Source: Verrucomicrobia bacterium S94
GTDB taxonomy: Bacteria > Verrucomicrobiota > Kiritimatiellia > Kiritimatiellales > Pontiellaceae
DNA length: 64,000 nt
NCBI GenBank assembly: GCA_004299845.1
Contig: CP036201.1
Span: 3,410,001 to 3,474,000 of the forward strand
Direction of reading: 5' to 3'
Shown here: positions 20,936 through 28,929 of the stretch, piece after piece
Layout of the letters: each line of letters starts with the position of its first letter
Position numbering within the stretch: position 1 is the stretch's first letter
Notes under the pieces: generated by a model
Databases searched by the model: none
The model's input: only the letters and a program-made list of their open reading frames with translations
Told to the model about the DNA's origin: nothing
Translations under genes and position numbers: made by a program

Positions 20936-22957
20936 TTAATTCATACTGACGGGAGTAACCCAGGGCGGGACGGGGCAGTCGAGCGTGGCGGCAACAGCGC
21001 GGAAGAGCTCAACTTCAGAAACAGAGATTTCGTGGTCGTGCATCATGCAGGCGAGAGCGGCAGCAAGAAGCTCCTTTTTTACCTGGCTGGAGGATTCATT
21101 GAATTTGGTCAGGGCGGTTTCAAGCTGTTTCCAGGTACATTGTTCCGGTTCTGTCATCTGCAGTTCGGCTCTCGGATCCTGAATGATGTTTTTACCGGCG
21201 TGGAAGGCGGATGCGGCTTCTTCTTCGGTGTCATGGCATTTCCGGGCAAGCATCGAAAGCAGTACAGAGGCTTCGGGCAGGAGGCCCCGAATGGCATAAT
21301 AATTTACCACCGGTTTTTTTCCGACCTTTTCAAAAACGGGGTCCAGATGGTGTTTCAGGACACGCTGCAGCGCAAACTCAAAGACATCGGTTTGCTGATC
21401 GGCCTCAACCAGCGCCTTCACCACCTGCATGAAGGTGTCGTACTGGGCTTCCGAGAGAAAACGTAACGAGGGAATGGTGAGGTCGATAACCGGAAGCCGG
21501 AGCGCGGGATCGAGTTTTCCAAGGTTTGGAAGCGCACGTTCCAGGGTCTGGAAAACCTCGGTTTCGGCCTGGGTTTTCAGCAGCTCCATTTGTGCATCGA
21601 GAATTTCTTTACGTGAATCGAGCAGAAGGAAATAGATGAGCATGCGTGCACCGTAGGGGCTGGAGGCATGTTCACGTATGGTTTCCGGAATGGACGCAAT
21701 GAGTGCTTTTGCGGTTTCCGCATGTTTTTCCATAGGTCGGCCGATGGATTCAAGCAGCTGGTGTCCGTTTAGTTTAGGACTGTTTTTCCGGGATTTTCCC
21801 GGCTTTCTTTTTGCGGTGCGCACTTGTGCGGGGGAAGGGGGTATTGTTTGGGCGACGCAGGAATAATTTTCCGTAAGACCGGCGATCCCTTCCTCCGGCA
21901 GCGGCGCACCTTCGATGGTATGCAGGTGTTGATGCAGTGTTTCAAGATTTACCGGTTCAAAGGTTCCTGAAAAACCGGGTTCCAGCCATTGGATCCGCTG
22001 TCTGAGCGGCGGATGGGTCGAAAACATACTGCGGACGCCGCTGCCGAAAAACATATGGCTGGCCTGTCCGGCCTGAGGAGATTGTATATGTGAACCATGG
22101 ACCAGCCCGCCGATCTTTTTCAGAGCCGCTGCCAAACCGTCGGGATTCCGCGTAAACTGAACGGCCGAGGCATCGGCCAGGCGTTCGCGGTGCCGGGAGA
22201 TGGAGGCTTTAATCAGATTACCGAAAAAGTAGCCGGTGAATCCGACCGCGATCAGTATGAGCCCGGCGGCCAGGAGGGGAGCGGCCGCTCTGGCTCCGTC
22301 ACGGGAGCGGCCGATATCGCCACTGAAATGCAGCAGCACCCGTCCGGTGAGGCCGATGATCAGCAACCCGTGGAGAAAACCGATCAGCTGGATATTCAGG
22401 GCCATATCCTTATTGAGAATATGGCTGAATTCATGGGCGATCACCCCCTGCAGTTCATCGCGGGAAAGGCCGGTCATCGTACCGTAGGTTACCGCAACAA
22501 CGGCATCATTTATTCCGAAACCGGCAGCAAAAGCATTAATACCTTTTTCATGTGGCATCACATAGACCGGAGGAACGGGAACGCCGGAGGCAATTGCCAT
22601 CTCTTCAACCACATTGCGCAGACGGCGCTCGAAAAAGTCATCGGTGGATGGAAGAATCTCGCGTCCACCGAGCATCATAGCTACCGATGATCCCCCGCCC
22701 CGTCGCAGTTCAGCGATTTTCAGTAGCGCTCCGCCGAGTACCACCATCAGCGTGACACCGCATACGCCGATAAACAGATGGGGATACCACCACTGAAAAT
22801 CCGGTGGCACGGTGGCCTGCGCAGTTTTGTAGAAGTGCCAGAAGGCAACCGGCAGAAAATAGACGAGCAGAATGGTTCCGGCCACTGCAATTGAAAACTG
22901 CACCGTCAGCAGCAGTGTGCTCCGCCGTGCCTGATCCTGTTGGGCAAAAAAATCCAT
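20936..22957 (-). CDS. M48-family membrane metallopeptidase (HtpX-like) with long C-terminal domain
   Basis: The 673-residue protein has two N-terminal membrane segments, then an M48 domain with the zinc motif HEFSH near residue 177 and two further membrane segments (IQLIGFLHGLLIIGL and AAPLLAAGLILIAVGF). The last 300 residues form a helical domain with no catalytic motif. Ordinary HtpX is about 290 residues. It presumably degrades membrane proteins. It lies beside lemA (23089), and M48/LemA pairs are frequent in bacteria, so the two are likely functionally linked. Two copies of the TTCCA..TGGAA palindrome lie inside it (21517-21553). Confidence 0.88.
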   Translation of the reverse strand: MDFFAQQDQARRSTLLLTVQFSIAVAGTILLVYFLPVAFWHFYKTAQATVPPDFQWWYPHLFIGVCGVTLMVVLGGALLKIAELRRGGGSSVAMMLGGREILPSTDDFFERRLRNVVEEMAIASGVPVPPVYVMPHEKGINAFAAGFGINDAVVAVTYGTMTGLSRDELQGVIAHEFSHILNKDMALNIQLIGFLHGLLIIGLTGRVLLHFSGDIGRSRDGARAAAPLLAAGLILIAVGFTGYFFGNLIKASISRHRERLADASAVQFTRNPDGLAAALKKIGGLVHGSHIQSPQAGQASHMFFGSGVRSMFSTHPPLRQRIQWLEPGFSGTFEPVNLETLHQHLHTIEGAPLPEEGIAGLTENYSCVAQTIPPSPAQVRTAKRKPGKSRKNSPKLNGHQLLESIGRPMEKHAETAKALIASIPETIREHASSPYGARMLIYFLLLDSRKEILDAQMELLKTQAETEVFQTLERALPNLGKLDPALRLPVIDLTIPSLRFLSEAQYDTFMQVVKALVEADQQTDVFEFALQRVLKHHLDPVFEKVGKKPVVNYYAIRGLLPEASVLLSMLARKCHDTEEEAASAFHAGKNIIQDPRAELQMTEPEQCTWKQLETALTKFNESSSQVKKELLAAALACMMHDHEISVSEVELFRAVAATLDCPVPPWVTPVSMN
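21517..21553. repeat. Two copies of the TTCCA-N4-YTGGAA palindrome inside the protease gene
   Basis: TTCCAAGGTTTGGAA (21517-21531) and TTCCAGGGTCTGGAA (21539-21553) are two exact members of the interspersed palindrome described in the findings. One encodes part of F-Q-T-L-E. Confidence 0.8.
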
Positions 22958-23025
22958 GGGAATGGAAGGTGAAACTGAAATCGGAAATGTGAATATGGAC
23001 TTTGAACTACGGAAACGCGTGATTT

Positions 23026-23088
23026 ATTTCAGATTTCAGATTTCAGATTTCAGATTTCAGATTTCAGATTTCCGGTTTCCGGTTTCGA
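23026..23088. repeat. Tandem heptamer repeat (ATTTCAG)
   Basis: Six exact ATTTCAG units in a row (23026-23067) followed by three degenerate units (ATTTCCG, GTTTCCG, GTTTCGA) directly after the lemA stop and before the protease gene. It is a short 7-bp microsatellite-like array in a non-coding spacer; each gene has its own start so the repeat is outside coding sequence. Confidence 0.9.
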
Positions 23089-23676
23089 TTAGAAACTCAC
23101 TTTCGGGGCATCTTTGACGGCGCTGTCTTCGACTTCGAACAGTACGGCCGGAGTAAAGTTGAACATGCCGGCGATGATGTTGGAAGGGAATACTTCGCGC
23201 TTTGTATTGTATACGGTAACCGCGTCGTTATAGGCCTGACGGGCGAAGGAGATTTTATTTTCGGTGGAGGTCAGCTCCTCAGTCAGCTGCATCATGTTCT
23301 GATTGGCTTTGAGATCCGGATAGGCTTCGGAGAGCGCGAACAGTTTGCCGAGGGCACCGGTCAGCATGCCTTCCGCACCGAGCAGACCGGCCATGGCCCC
23401 GGCATCGCCCGGATTTGTCGCGGCGGCTTTGCCGGCTGATGCCGCCTGGTTACGAGCCTGAATGACGGCCTCGAGCGTTTCGCGCTCGTGCTCCATATAG
23501 CCCTTGGCGGTTTCAACGAGATTGGGAATCAGGTCGTAGCGGCGTTTCAGTTGGACATCAATCTGGGCAAAGGCGTTTTTAAAGCGGTTGCGCAGCACCA
23601 CGAGGCCATTGTACATCCCGACGATCCACAGAGCCAGCACTACGATGAGTCCGAGCAGTACGAGTAAAGCAATCAT
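23089..23676 (-). CDS. LemA family protein
   Basis: A 195-residue LemA-type protein from the ATG at 23676 (GGAGGAGAC site upstream; the earlier frame start at 23721 is not needed). One N-terminal membrane segment (IALLVLLGLIVVLALWIVGM) precedes the conserved YNGLVVLRNRFKNAFAQIDVQLKRRYDLIPNLVE and KISFARQAYNDAV motifs. LemA proteins are membrane-anchored helical proteins, often next to M48 proteases, as here. Function is poorly known. Confidence 0.93.
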   Translation of the reverse strand: MIALLVLLGLIVVLALWIVGMYNGLVVLRNRFKNAFAQIDVQLKRRYDLIPNLVETAKGYMEHERETLEAVIQARNQAASAGKAAATNPGDAGAMAGLLGAEGMLTGALGKLFALSEAYPDLKANQNMMQLTEELTSTENKISFARQAYNDAVTVYNTKREVFPSNIIAGMFNFTPAVLFEVEDSAVKDAPKVSF

Positions 23677-23851
23677 GTCTCCTCCTTGGTTAATAACGTG
23701 TCGGCATAGTAGATAAAGCACCGCATATTTTCACTTATAAAAGCTGTAGGTATTTGTAATTCATTTTTCCCGGGCAGGTGCCGAAAGTCTGCCGATCAGG
23801 AGTGATACTGTGCCGGGCTGTGCAGCACAGTGTGATGGATGAGGAAGCAAA

Positions 23852-23874
23852 AAAGGAGCCGCTCGGGCTCCTTT
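23852..23874 (-). terminator. Terminator of the second HU gene
   Basis: AAAGGAGCC / GGCTCCTTT stem with a 5-base loop; on the minus strand it is followed by a T run, right after the HU stop at 23896. Confidence 0.85.
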
Positions 23875-23895
23875 ATCGTTACCAAAAAACGCTGG

Positions 23896-24189
23896 TTATT
23901 TCTTTTTCGGCGGGACGATGGCGTCCTGACAGGCTTTGAGGGTTTTGATTTTAACAATAGTTTTCGCAGCGATTTTGATGGTTTCGCCGGTAGCGGGGTT
24001 GCGGCCTTTACGGGCTTTACGACGGGATTTAGTGATTTTTCCAATACCCGGGATGGTGAAGCCGTCTTTGGACTTTCCGCCTTTATAGGCCTGTGCAACG
24101 AGCGATTCGAGTGCGGCTTTGGCCTGTACTTTTGTAATGCCGGCGTCATCCGCCATTTTGGCGATGATGTCACTTTTGGTTGCTGCCAT
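23896..24189 (-). CDS. HU-like DNA-binding protein (second copy)
   Basis: 97 residues with the HU fold: ATKSDIIAKMADDAGITKVQAKAAL helical part, DGFTIPGIGKI beta segment and GRNPATGETIKIAAKT arm. Its tail is more basic (ending PPKKK). It differs enough from the HU at 3492 to be a paralogue. It is followed by a terminator and preceded by a long intergenic region, so it stands alone. Confidence 0.92.
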   Translation of the reverse strand: MAATKSDIIAKMADDAGITKVQAKAALESLVAQAYKGGKSKDGFTIPGIGKITKSRRKARKGRNPATGETIKIAAKTIVKIKTLKACQDAIVPPKKK

Positions 24190-24430
24190 GTAATTACTCC
24201 TTGTTATGATTTATGGCTTTCTGCAGATGTCCTCTCCACCCTCTGGTGAAATAAGCATCCTTATAGAGAGGTATAGAAGATTTGTTTGTCTTTCTGCAAG
24301 AACAGAAATGCCTTGAAAGGCGTTTTTTTCAGGTTGTCGGTTTCGGAATCCTCAATACAGGCGGGGGGATCGAAGGGCCTGCTCTGCGAAGAGTTAATAA
24401 AATCAAGCATGAAAGGATACCGGTGCTGCG

Positions 24431-24464
24431 AAAAAAAGAAGAGAGCGCCCCGCGGAGGACTCTC
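24431..24464 (-). terminator. Terminator retained after the glnB remnant
   Basis: GAGAG / CTCTC stem with a GC-rich loop. On the minus strand it is followed by TTCTTTTTTT. It lies just after the stop of the glnB fragment and fits as its original terminator. Confidence 0.6.
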
Positions 24465-24475
24465 CCTTTTTGTTT

Positions 24476-24579
24476 TCAACCACTGAAAAACGAAAGGGCT
24501 TTGCTGCCGCGCTCACCGGTGCGGATACGCTTTTCAAACGGGGTGATGGACATCTTGCCGTCGCCCACTCTTTCGTCTT
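24476..24579 (-). pseudogene. glnB: C-terminal remnant of a P-II signalling protein gene
   Basis: On the minus strand, codons ending at the stop 24476-24478 read GDGKMSITPFEKRIRTGERG and then a short tail. GDGK-(I/M)-x-x-x-P-x-E-x-x-I-R-I-R-T-G-E-R-G is the signature of the end of GlnB/GlnK. Only about 34 of ~112 codons are present: the sequence 5' of it (24580 onward on the plus map) is unrelated and Arg-rich. A terminator follows at 24431-24464. This looks like a broken gene whose 5' two thirds were lost. Confidence 0.7.
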
Positions 24580-24690
24580 CGCTATGCCGGCGCAGGCGAG
24601 TGAGACGGGGCGCCGCCGCATCGTAAAAGGAGCCGATTAACATAGATACCATTTACTAAAACATTCGGGTCTTAACGACAGCGTTATTCC

Positions 24691-24760
24691 GCGCAGCGAC
24701 GCAGAGCGCGCGGAGCCATTTATGACTGAATTTCTCTGCGCTCTCTGCGCCTCTGCGAGG
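24691..24760. repeat. Inverted pair of CGCAGAG-type repeats (CACAGAG family)
   Basis: The left arm (24691-24715) reads GCAGCGACGCAGAGCGCGCG and the right arm (24734-24760) is its imperfect reverse complement, with the heptad-like CTCTGCG unit repeated three times. They are separated by 18 bases and could fold into a hairpin. It is the GC-rich form of the repeat at 33581 and 42018. Confidence 0.65.
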
Positions 24761-25112
24761 GATCAAATTTATAACGGATAGTTTTAACGTTTGGTATGAG
24801 ATGTTTCCCCAAAGGTTGACTGTGCTGTAACCTACCTGTTTTTATACTGAATAATATAAACGAATAAAAATAAACCCTCTCTAAACACCGGAGCAAACCG
24901 AAGTGCTGAGGTTTATAAAATACAAATGTACGGGAATCCGTCCGCGATCAGAAGCGTGAGAACAGATCTGCCGTTCAGGGAACGGATAAACATCATGTTT
25001 TCCAAACGCAGGAAGTGTATCGAATTGTGCGCCACAACACCGGGGTTGAATATTCCGGTAAAAAACGATTGATTTTCCTGCCGTTCCCGTTATCTTCTTC
25101 GCTCTTTCGGTT
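24761..25112. other. Intergenic region between repeat pair and tRNA-His
   Basis: About 350 bases with no credible gene: the frames present lack a ribosome-binding site and any motif. It is AT-rich around 24830-24890. I see no RNA gene other than the tRNA at 25113. Confidence 0.5.
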
Positions 25113-25190
25113 GGTGATTGTAGCTCAGTTGGTTAGAGCGCCTGGTTGTGGCCCAGGAGGTCGCGGGTTCGAATCCCGTCTTTCACCCCA
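25113..25190 (+). tRNA. tRNA-His (GTG)
   Basis: A full cloverleaf: TA-GCTC D-arm, anticodon loop TTGTGGC with GTG at 25148-25150, TTCGAAT T-loop, and encoded CCA (25188-25190). The extra G at -1 (25113) that pairs with C73 is the tRNA-His identity element. The acceptor stem is unusual: positions 5-68 and 6-67 are U-U mismatches (5' GTGATTG against 3' CTTTCAC). Confidence 0.95.
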
Positions 25191-25196
25191 GTTTTC

Positions 25197-25228
25197 AGCT
25201 CCCTCGCAACCGCGCGGGAGCTTTTTTT
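25197..25228 (+). terminator. Terminator of tRNA-His
   Basis: AGCTCCC / GGGAGCT stem followed by a T7 run, 6 bases after the CCA end. Confidence 0.9.
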
Positions 25229-25268
25229 GGCTCTTTTGCAAATTACGGTGCAGAGCTTGTTTTGTACC

Positions 25269-27341
25269 TTACTTTGAAAGCATCTTCAGCAGGTAGACAT
25301 AGCTGATGGCGGTGGATTGGGCGCGCTGTTCGTTGGTGACGCCGGCGCCGTGGCCGCCTTCGGTGTTTTCAAAGTAGAAAACGGGGTGGCCCATGGCGGC
25401 CATTTTCGCGGCCATTTTACGGGCGTGGCCGGGATGGACCCGATCGTCGCGCGTGGTGGTTTTGAAGAAGATTTCCGGATATTTCCGATCCTTGGACAAC
25501 TTCTGGTAGGGCGAATATTTTTTGATGTAGGCCCATTCGTCGGGGTTGTCGGGATCGCCGTATTCCGCCATCCAGCTGGCCCCGGCGAGCAGTTTGTGAT
25601 AGCGCTTCATATCCAGCAGGGGCACTTCGCAGACCACTGCGCGGAAAAGGTCGGGCCGCTGCATGGTGACGGCCCCGACGAGCAGGCCGCCGTTGCTGCC
25701 GCCCTGAATGCCGAGGGTTTCCGGCGAGGCATAGCCGTGTTTGATCAGGTCTTCCGAAACGGCGATAAAATCATCGTAGGATTTCTGTTTGTTTTCTTTC
25801 CGGGCGGCTTCGTGCCAGGCCGGGCCGAACTCGCCGCCGCCGCGGATATTGGCCACCGCAAACGCGCCGCCGTTGGCCAGCCAGGTGGAGCCCATGACCG
25901 GGGAATAGAACGGACGCAGAGAAACTTCAAATCCGCCGTAACCGTAGAGCAGGGTCGGGGTGGAGCCATCCATTTTTCCGGATTTTGGAAAGACGATGGA
26001 GTAGGGGATTTTTGTGCCGTCTTTGGAAACCGCTTCATGCAGTTTGACTTCGAATCCGGAGGGATCAAAAAATTCCGGCATACTTTTCATTTTCACGATT
26101 TCGGATTCCGGCTTTTCCGAAAAGTAGAGGGCGCGTGCCCGCAGAGCGCTTTCGTGGGTGAAGAAAAAGCGGTCGGAATAATCGTCGGCCGAAACCACGG
26201 AAAGCGTGCCGAATTCCGGGGCATCGATTTTTTCCGCCGCCCATTTTCCATTGCTGAACGTATGGCGCTCAAATTCATCGAAACGGCCGCCTTTGAAGAT
26301 CCGTACAATCAGCTGGTTTTCCGTGGAGGAGACATCGCCGAGGCTGTCCTTTTCCGAGGGCTGGAAAAGGATGGAAACCGCATGTTTTCCCTTCAGCAAG
26401 GCCTCGTAATCCAGCGCAACCAGCGATCCCGCCGCAATGGTTTTTCCCGCGACGTTCCACTCTTTTTTCGGGGTTACCAGCAGATGGTTTTTAAAGATAC
26501 CGCTGAGGTCGGCGGTCAGCGGAATATCGAGCGGGATCAGTTTCCCGTTTTCATAGGCGCGGTATTTCGATTCATAAAATGAAATTCCCCGGTAAACCAT
26601 CACATAGTTCCGCTCTGCGGTCCGCTGCACATAGGCCCCGACGCTGACGTCGGAGCTTTCCCCTTCAAAGATCAGTTCCGCTTCACTCAGCGGGGTGCCG
26701 CGTTTCCACTTTTTCACCTGGCGCGGATAGCCGGACGACGTCAGGGAACCTTCGCCGAAATCGGTGCCGACCAGCAGGGTGTCGCGGTCCAGCCAGCTGA
26801 CGCGTGTTTTGGCTTCATCGAGTTTAAAGCCGTTTTCAATGAAGGCTTTTTTATGCATATCAAATTCGCGCACCACGACGGCATCTCCGCCGCCGCGCGA
26901 CAGTTTAACCAGCGCAACGTCAAAGTCCGGGGCCAGCACATCAACGCCCTTGTAGGACCATTTTTCATTTTCTTTTTCGGCCAGTTCGGCGACGTCGAGC
27001 ATCACTTCCCACTCAGGATTTTTCTTTGCATATTCGGTCGGCGTGGTGCGCCGCCAGACGCCGCGCGGGTATTCGGCGTCCTGCCAGAAATTATAATAAT
27101 ACCCGTCGCGGATTCCGGGATAGGCGATACGCTCCTGCGAGTTCAGAATTTCCAGTGTCTTTTCATAGACCGCTTTATATTTCGGATAGTTGGTCAGCAC
27201 ATTGAGGGTGTCAGCATTCTGCTGCTCCACCCACGCCATCGCTTTTTCGCTGTCGACCTCTTCCAGCCATTGGAAAGGGTCATTCTGTGCCGTTGCCGCT
27301 ATCGTCATGATCAGTAGTCCCGTTGTCAGTTGTTTCATCAT
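25269..27341 (-). CDS. Prolyl oligopeptidase family serine peptidase (S9A), secreted
   Basis: 690 residues, with a signal peptide (TGLLIMTIAATAQND) and the S9A layout: N-terminal helix, a seven-bladed propeller, and a C-terminal alpha/beta hydrolase domain. The nucleophile lies in GGSNGGLL near residue 548, the Asp in DDRVHPGH near residue 640 and the His in EGGHGAG near residue 670. It should cleave short peptides after proline in the periplasm or outside the cell. It overlaps nothing and ends 36 bases after the tRNA terminator, convergent with it. A TTCCAGCCATTGGAA palindrome (27261-27275) encodes FQWLE at its start. Confidence 0.95.
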   Translation of the reverse strand: MMKQLTTGLLIMTIAATAQNDPFQWLEEVDSEKAMAWVEQQNADTLNVLTNYPKYKAVYEKTLEILNSQERIAYPGIRDGYYYNFWQDAEYPRGVWRRTTPTEYAKKNPEWEVMLDVAELAEKENEKWSYKGVDVLAPDFDVALVKLSRGGGDAVVVREFDMHKKAFIENGFKLDEAKTRVSWLDRDTLLVGTDFGEGSLTSSGYPRQVKKWKRGTPLSEAELIFEGESSDVSVGAYVQRTAERNYVMVYRGISFYESKYRAYENGKLIPLDIPLTADLSGIFKNHLLVTPKKEWNVAGKTIAAGSLVALDYEALLKGKHAVSILFQPSEKDSLGDVSSTENQLIVRIFKGGRFDEFERHTFSNGKWAAEKIDAPEFGTLSVVSADDYSDRFFFTHESALRARALYFSEKPESEIVKMKSMPEFFDPSGFEVKLHEAVSKDGTKIPYSIVFPKSGKMDGSTPTLLYGYGGFEVSLRPFYSPVMGSTWLANGGAFAVANIRGGGEFGPAWHEAARKENKQKSYDDFIAVSEDLIKHGYASPETLGIQGGSNGGLLVGAVTMQRPDLFRAVVCEVPLLDMKRYHKLLAGASWMAEYGDPDNPDEWAYIKKYSPYQKLSKDRKYPEIFFKTTTRDDRVHPGHARKMAAKMAAMGHPVFYFENTEGGHGAGVTNEQRAQSTAISYVYLLKMLSK

Positions 27342-27434
27342 TATTCAGATCCTTTGGAAAATAGGTTATGCGTCGCGCCTGCTGAAAAAGGCCGTCCACA
27401 GGCCGCCGCATTCACGCGTCAGCAAACCGCCTGT

Positions 27435-28277
27435 TCACGGCTGTATCTGTTCCTTCAGTTGAATCACCCGGCGGGCCAGCTCCGGATCGGTTGCAAACAG
27501 AATGCCGACGCGGTTGAACCGGTTATATTCGGCATTAAAATTCAGGGGATTGCCGCTCATATCGGAAACGACCGCCCCGATTTCGGTATACATGCAGGCC
27601 GTTGCGGCATAATCCCAGAAGCAGCCGCCGCCCGGCTGCTCTTTCGGAAATTTGAAATAGCAGGCCGGCGGACTTTCCAGGCACCAGAGGGCATTCATGA
27701 CGCCGCCGCCCTGAGCTTTTACACGTGCTCCGAGCGCATCGGCAACCTGCCCGCAATATGGAAATTCCGCCACGCTGCGGTCGGTAATGATTTGTAGCTG
27801 CGATCCATGAACGCGGATCTTCCAGGGTTTGGAATTCCGAAATGCGCCGCCGCCCCGGACGGCATGATAAAGCGTGTGTTCCACCGGGTCATACACCACA
27901 CCGATCTCAGGAATACCGGTTTTCGAAACCAGCGCAATCGAAACCGAATAGCCCGGTACGGCCTCAATAAACGGAAGCGTTCCATCGATGGGATCAATGC
28001 ACCAGAAATAATCCTTTTCCAGCCGGCTGCCGTCATCCGGGCTCTCCTCGGTCAGCAGCGCGAGATCAAATTCGGCAAACGTCGGCTCCAGTATCCGCAG
28101 CACGATGTCCTGACTCTGGCCGTCGACTTCCGTCAGCACCTGCGACGCCAGATTATCGCCTTCTTTATCCTGCCGGATGTCCAGCGGCCGTGTTTCGGCA
28201 ATATGCTTTCCCGCCGCCTCTGCGGCTTCAATGGCGATACTGCACAGCGAATTCAAGTGGTTTGCATTCAGTTTCAT
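27435..28277 (-). CDS. Inositol monophosphatase / CysQ family phosphatase
   Basis: From the ATG at 28277 (280 residues), with IMPase motifs: VTEVDGQSQ-like TEVDGQSQDIV, EES at LLTEESPDD, DPIDGTLPF and the C-terminal WDYAATACMYTEIG with the metal-binding Asp. These bind Mg2+ for phosphate-ester hydrolysis of inositol-1-phosphate or 3'-phosphoadenosine compounds; which one cannot be told. The upstream frame to 28406 is not family-like. A palindrome TTCCAGGGTTTGGAA lies within (27820-27834). Confidence 0.9.
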   Translation of the reverse strand: MKLNANHLNSLCSIAIEAAEAAGKHIAETRPLDIRQDKEGDNLASQVLTEVDGQSQDIVLRILEPTFAEFDLALLTEESPDDGSRLEKDYFWCIDPIDGTLPFIEAVPGYSVSIALVSKTGIPEIGVVYDPVEHTLYHAVRGGGAFRNSKPWKIRVHGSQLQIITDRSVAEFPYCGQVADALGARVKAQGGGVMNALWCLESPPACYFKFPKEQPGGGCFWDYAATACMYTEIGAVVSDMSGNPLNFNAEYNRFNRVGILFATDPELARRVIQLKEQIQP

Positions 28278-28686
28278 GGGAAAGAAGAGTAGCAACGAAT
28301 GAATAGAAAGCAACGAATCAGCAGGTATAGATTTGCGGGCATGATGCAGGCTGCTGCAGTACTTCGTGCGCCGGCTTTTCCAATGATTGGAAAATAAGAT
28401 CGGCAATCGGAAAGCCCGCGGGAAGCAGGGCAGTGCGTCGGGAACGCCGTTTTGTTATTGCTTCCCTTTTCCTCTTTCTGAAAAAAGTAAATGCAGCGCA
28501 AAAAGATTTTTTCAATCCAAGTCTTTAAGTTGTTATGGGCATGCTCTACACTGCATTTCATTCATTGACGGAACCGGTTACCGGGGATATACAGCGCGGA
28601 CTGCTGAATGCATACATCGATGCAACGTATACTCCATACATCGCATCCGTTTAACACACTGTTATGTAAAAAAATAAAGGACAAAT
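28278..28686. other. Intergenic region before the integron-like island
   Basis: 409 bases with no credible gene. It contains a perfect copy of the palindrome TTCCAATGATTGGAA (28378-28392). Near the end, GTTATGT (28661-28667) preceded by a TTTAAC stretch is a weak candidate for the right half of an attC-like site; it lacks the conserved arm. An AAGGA site serves the gene at 28687. Confidence 0.5.
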
Positions 28687-28906
28687 ATGGCCTCTGAAAT
28701 AAATAGAATACGCGATCAATTTCAATCAGGGCTTTGGCCTCAGTTTGTTGAGCACATAGAGCTTGAAAACCTAAGAAGTTGGAAACAACAGGGAGTAAAC
28801 TTTAAGTTCCCAGTAACAGCGGTTGTTGGAGAGAATGGAACAGGAAAGAGCACCTTACTCAAAGCTCTTGCTTGTGCATATGAAAATCCTGTTGATGTGA
28901 AAAAAA
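28687..28906 (+). pseudogene. OLD-family-like ATPase, 5' part, interrupted by IS66
   Basis: The ATG at 28687 opens a frame with a Walker A motif GENGTGKST near residue 48, followed by FALAC-like AALACAYENP. At 28907 an IS66 element begins. Joining 28687-28906 to 31300-32534 gives one intact frame of 484 residues. The 5' part holds the N-terminal ATPase half of an SMC/AAA-type protein related to the OLD (overcoming lysogenization defect) family. It is AT-rich compared with its flanks and lies in the integron-like island. Confidence 0.85.
28899..28906. repeat. Left copy of IS66 target-site duplication
   Basis: GAAAAAAA, 8 bases, directly before the element's GTAAGCG end. Identical to 31292-31299. 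Eight-base duplications are the rule for IS66 family elements. Confidence 0.9.
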
Positions 28907-28929
28907 GTAAGCGTCTTTTGGATCACCCC

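Noticed and set aside
23026-23088. CRISPR-like array
   Set aside because: Units are 7 bases with no spacers; it is a plain tandem repeat.
24282-24626. Plus-strand 114-residue ORF
   Set aside because: It overlaps the glnB remnant and its terminator on the other strand and has no signal or motif.
28648-28667. Full attC site before the ATPase gene
   Set aside because: GTTATGT with a TTTAAC stretch is suggestive, but the conserved GCTCACCCATAAC arm and a left half are missing.
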